DNA of 5,530 nucleotides from an uncultured Collinsella sp. GTDB lineage: Bacteria > Actinomycetota > Coriobacteriia > Coriobacteriales > Coriobacteriaceae. The DNA lies in the NCBI GenBank assembly GCA_902495155.1, contig CABUWD010000126.1:1-5530 (forward strand), read 5' to 3'. The position numbers and the translations under genes were made by a program. The notes beneath the pieces are model-generated. The model was not told the DNA's origin. It saw nothing but the letters and a program-made list of their open reading frames with translations, and searched no databases. Shown here one piece after another: positions 5,463 through 5,530 of this stretch. Positions within the stretch are counted from its first letter, which is position 1; the number at the start of each line of letters is the position of its first letter.

Positions 5463-5521
5463 AAACACAACATATTGTGTTTTCGAACTTATGCTCGGGT
5501 GTGTTTTACAACATATTGGGG
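5463..5521 (+). promoter_or_regulatory. Tandem NrdR-box-like operators
   Basis: Box 1, ACACAACATATTGTGT (5465-5480), matches the NrdR consensus ACACWATATATWGTGT at 15 of 16 positions and extends to 8-bp palindromic arms (5463-5482). Box 2 (5506-5521) shares the 11-base core ACAACATATTG and matches at 11 of 16. The cores are exactly 41 bp apart, about four helical turns, as expected for paired NrdR sites on one face of the DNA. NrdR represses ribonucleotide reductase genes when dATP is high. The regulated gene would lie right of the window. Confidence 0.6.
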
Positions 5522-5530
5522 GCGGAGTGG

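Larger units (their letters stand above)
5200..5530. other. Intergenic region after the recombinase gene
   Basis: No gene is supported in these 331 bases. The region holds the operon terminator (5235-5302), a G-rich patch (5325-5359), a MerR-operator-like inverted repeat (5395-5420) and paired NrdR-like boxes (5463-5521). The final bases GGGGGCGGAGTGG could include a Shine-Dalgarno sequence for a gene starting just past the window. Confidence 0.6.

Noticed and set aside
4286..5473. Minus-strand open frame of 395 codons opposite the recombinase gene
   Set aside because: The product is rich in Pro, Arg and His, as expected from out-of-frame GC-rich DNA. It also reads through the 20-bp terminator hairpin and the recombinase catalytic motifs.
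5455..5521. The palindromic repeats at the right edge as a dif or other Xer recombination site
   Set aside because: A Xer gene nearby made this tempting, but the repeats lack the 11-6-11 arm layout and arm sequences of known dif sites. They fit the NrdR box far better.
5491..5530. ATG at 5491 opening a frame that runs off the right edge
   Set aside because: It has no ribosome binding site and passes through the second NrdR-like box, so it is more likely leader or promoter DNA.

Overview
The window is GC-rich bacterial DNA (coding third positions are mostly G or C) with four complete genes, all on the + strand. In order they are a DUF1846/UPF0371 protein of unknown biochemical function, a small winged-helix DNA-binding protein, CTP synthase (pyrG) and a tyrosine recombinase of the XerC/XerD type. 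Gene content, base composition and protein sequence suggest an actinobacterium of the Coriobacteriia, most like Collinsella or a relative. That assignment is an inference from recall, not from a search.

Layout: positions 1-345 carry no convincing gene. They hold two adjacent inverted repeats, including a two-tier nested foldback with a strong bidirectional terminator core, followed by a promoter with a perfect TATAAT -10 element and a ribosome binding site for the DUF1846 gene (346-1827). That gene ends in its own terminator (1847-1885). A 249-base gap with two small leader hairpins precedes the winged-helix gene (2077-2415), which ends in a very clean terminator (2433-2474). pyrG (2594-4255) then starts from its own probable promoter, with a hairpin in its short leader. 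The recombinase gene (GTG at 4258) begins two bases after the pyrG stop codon and is almost certainly cotranscribed and translationally coupled with it. A terminator with a perfect 20-bp stem (5235-5302) closes that operon.

The last 330 bases hold no gene. They contain a MerR-operator-like inverted repeat and, at the right edge, two copies of a palindromic motif 41 bp apart that match the NrdR box, the operator of the ribonucleotide reductase repressor. A ribonucleotide reductase or nrdR gene probably starts just beyond the window.

How the genes fit together: CTP synthase makes CTP for RNA, phospholipid and (after reduction) DNA synthesis. XerC/XerD-type recombinases resolve chromosome dimers at the end of replication. 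NrdR would control dNTP supply. The right half therefore reads as core nucleotide and chromosome-maintenance DNA, not as an accessory island. I see no CRISPR array, transposase, toxin-antitoxin pair or defence system. The less-explained elements are the DUF1846 protein, the small regulator and the foldback repeats.
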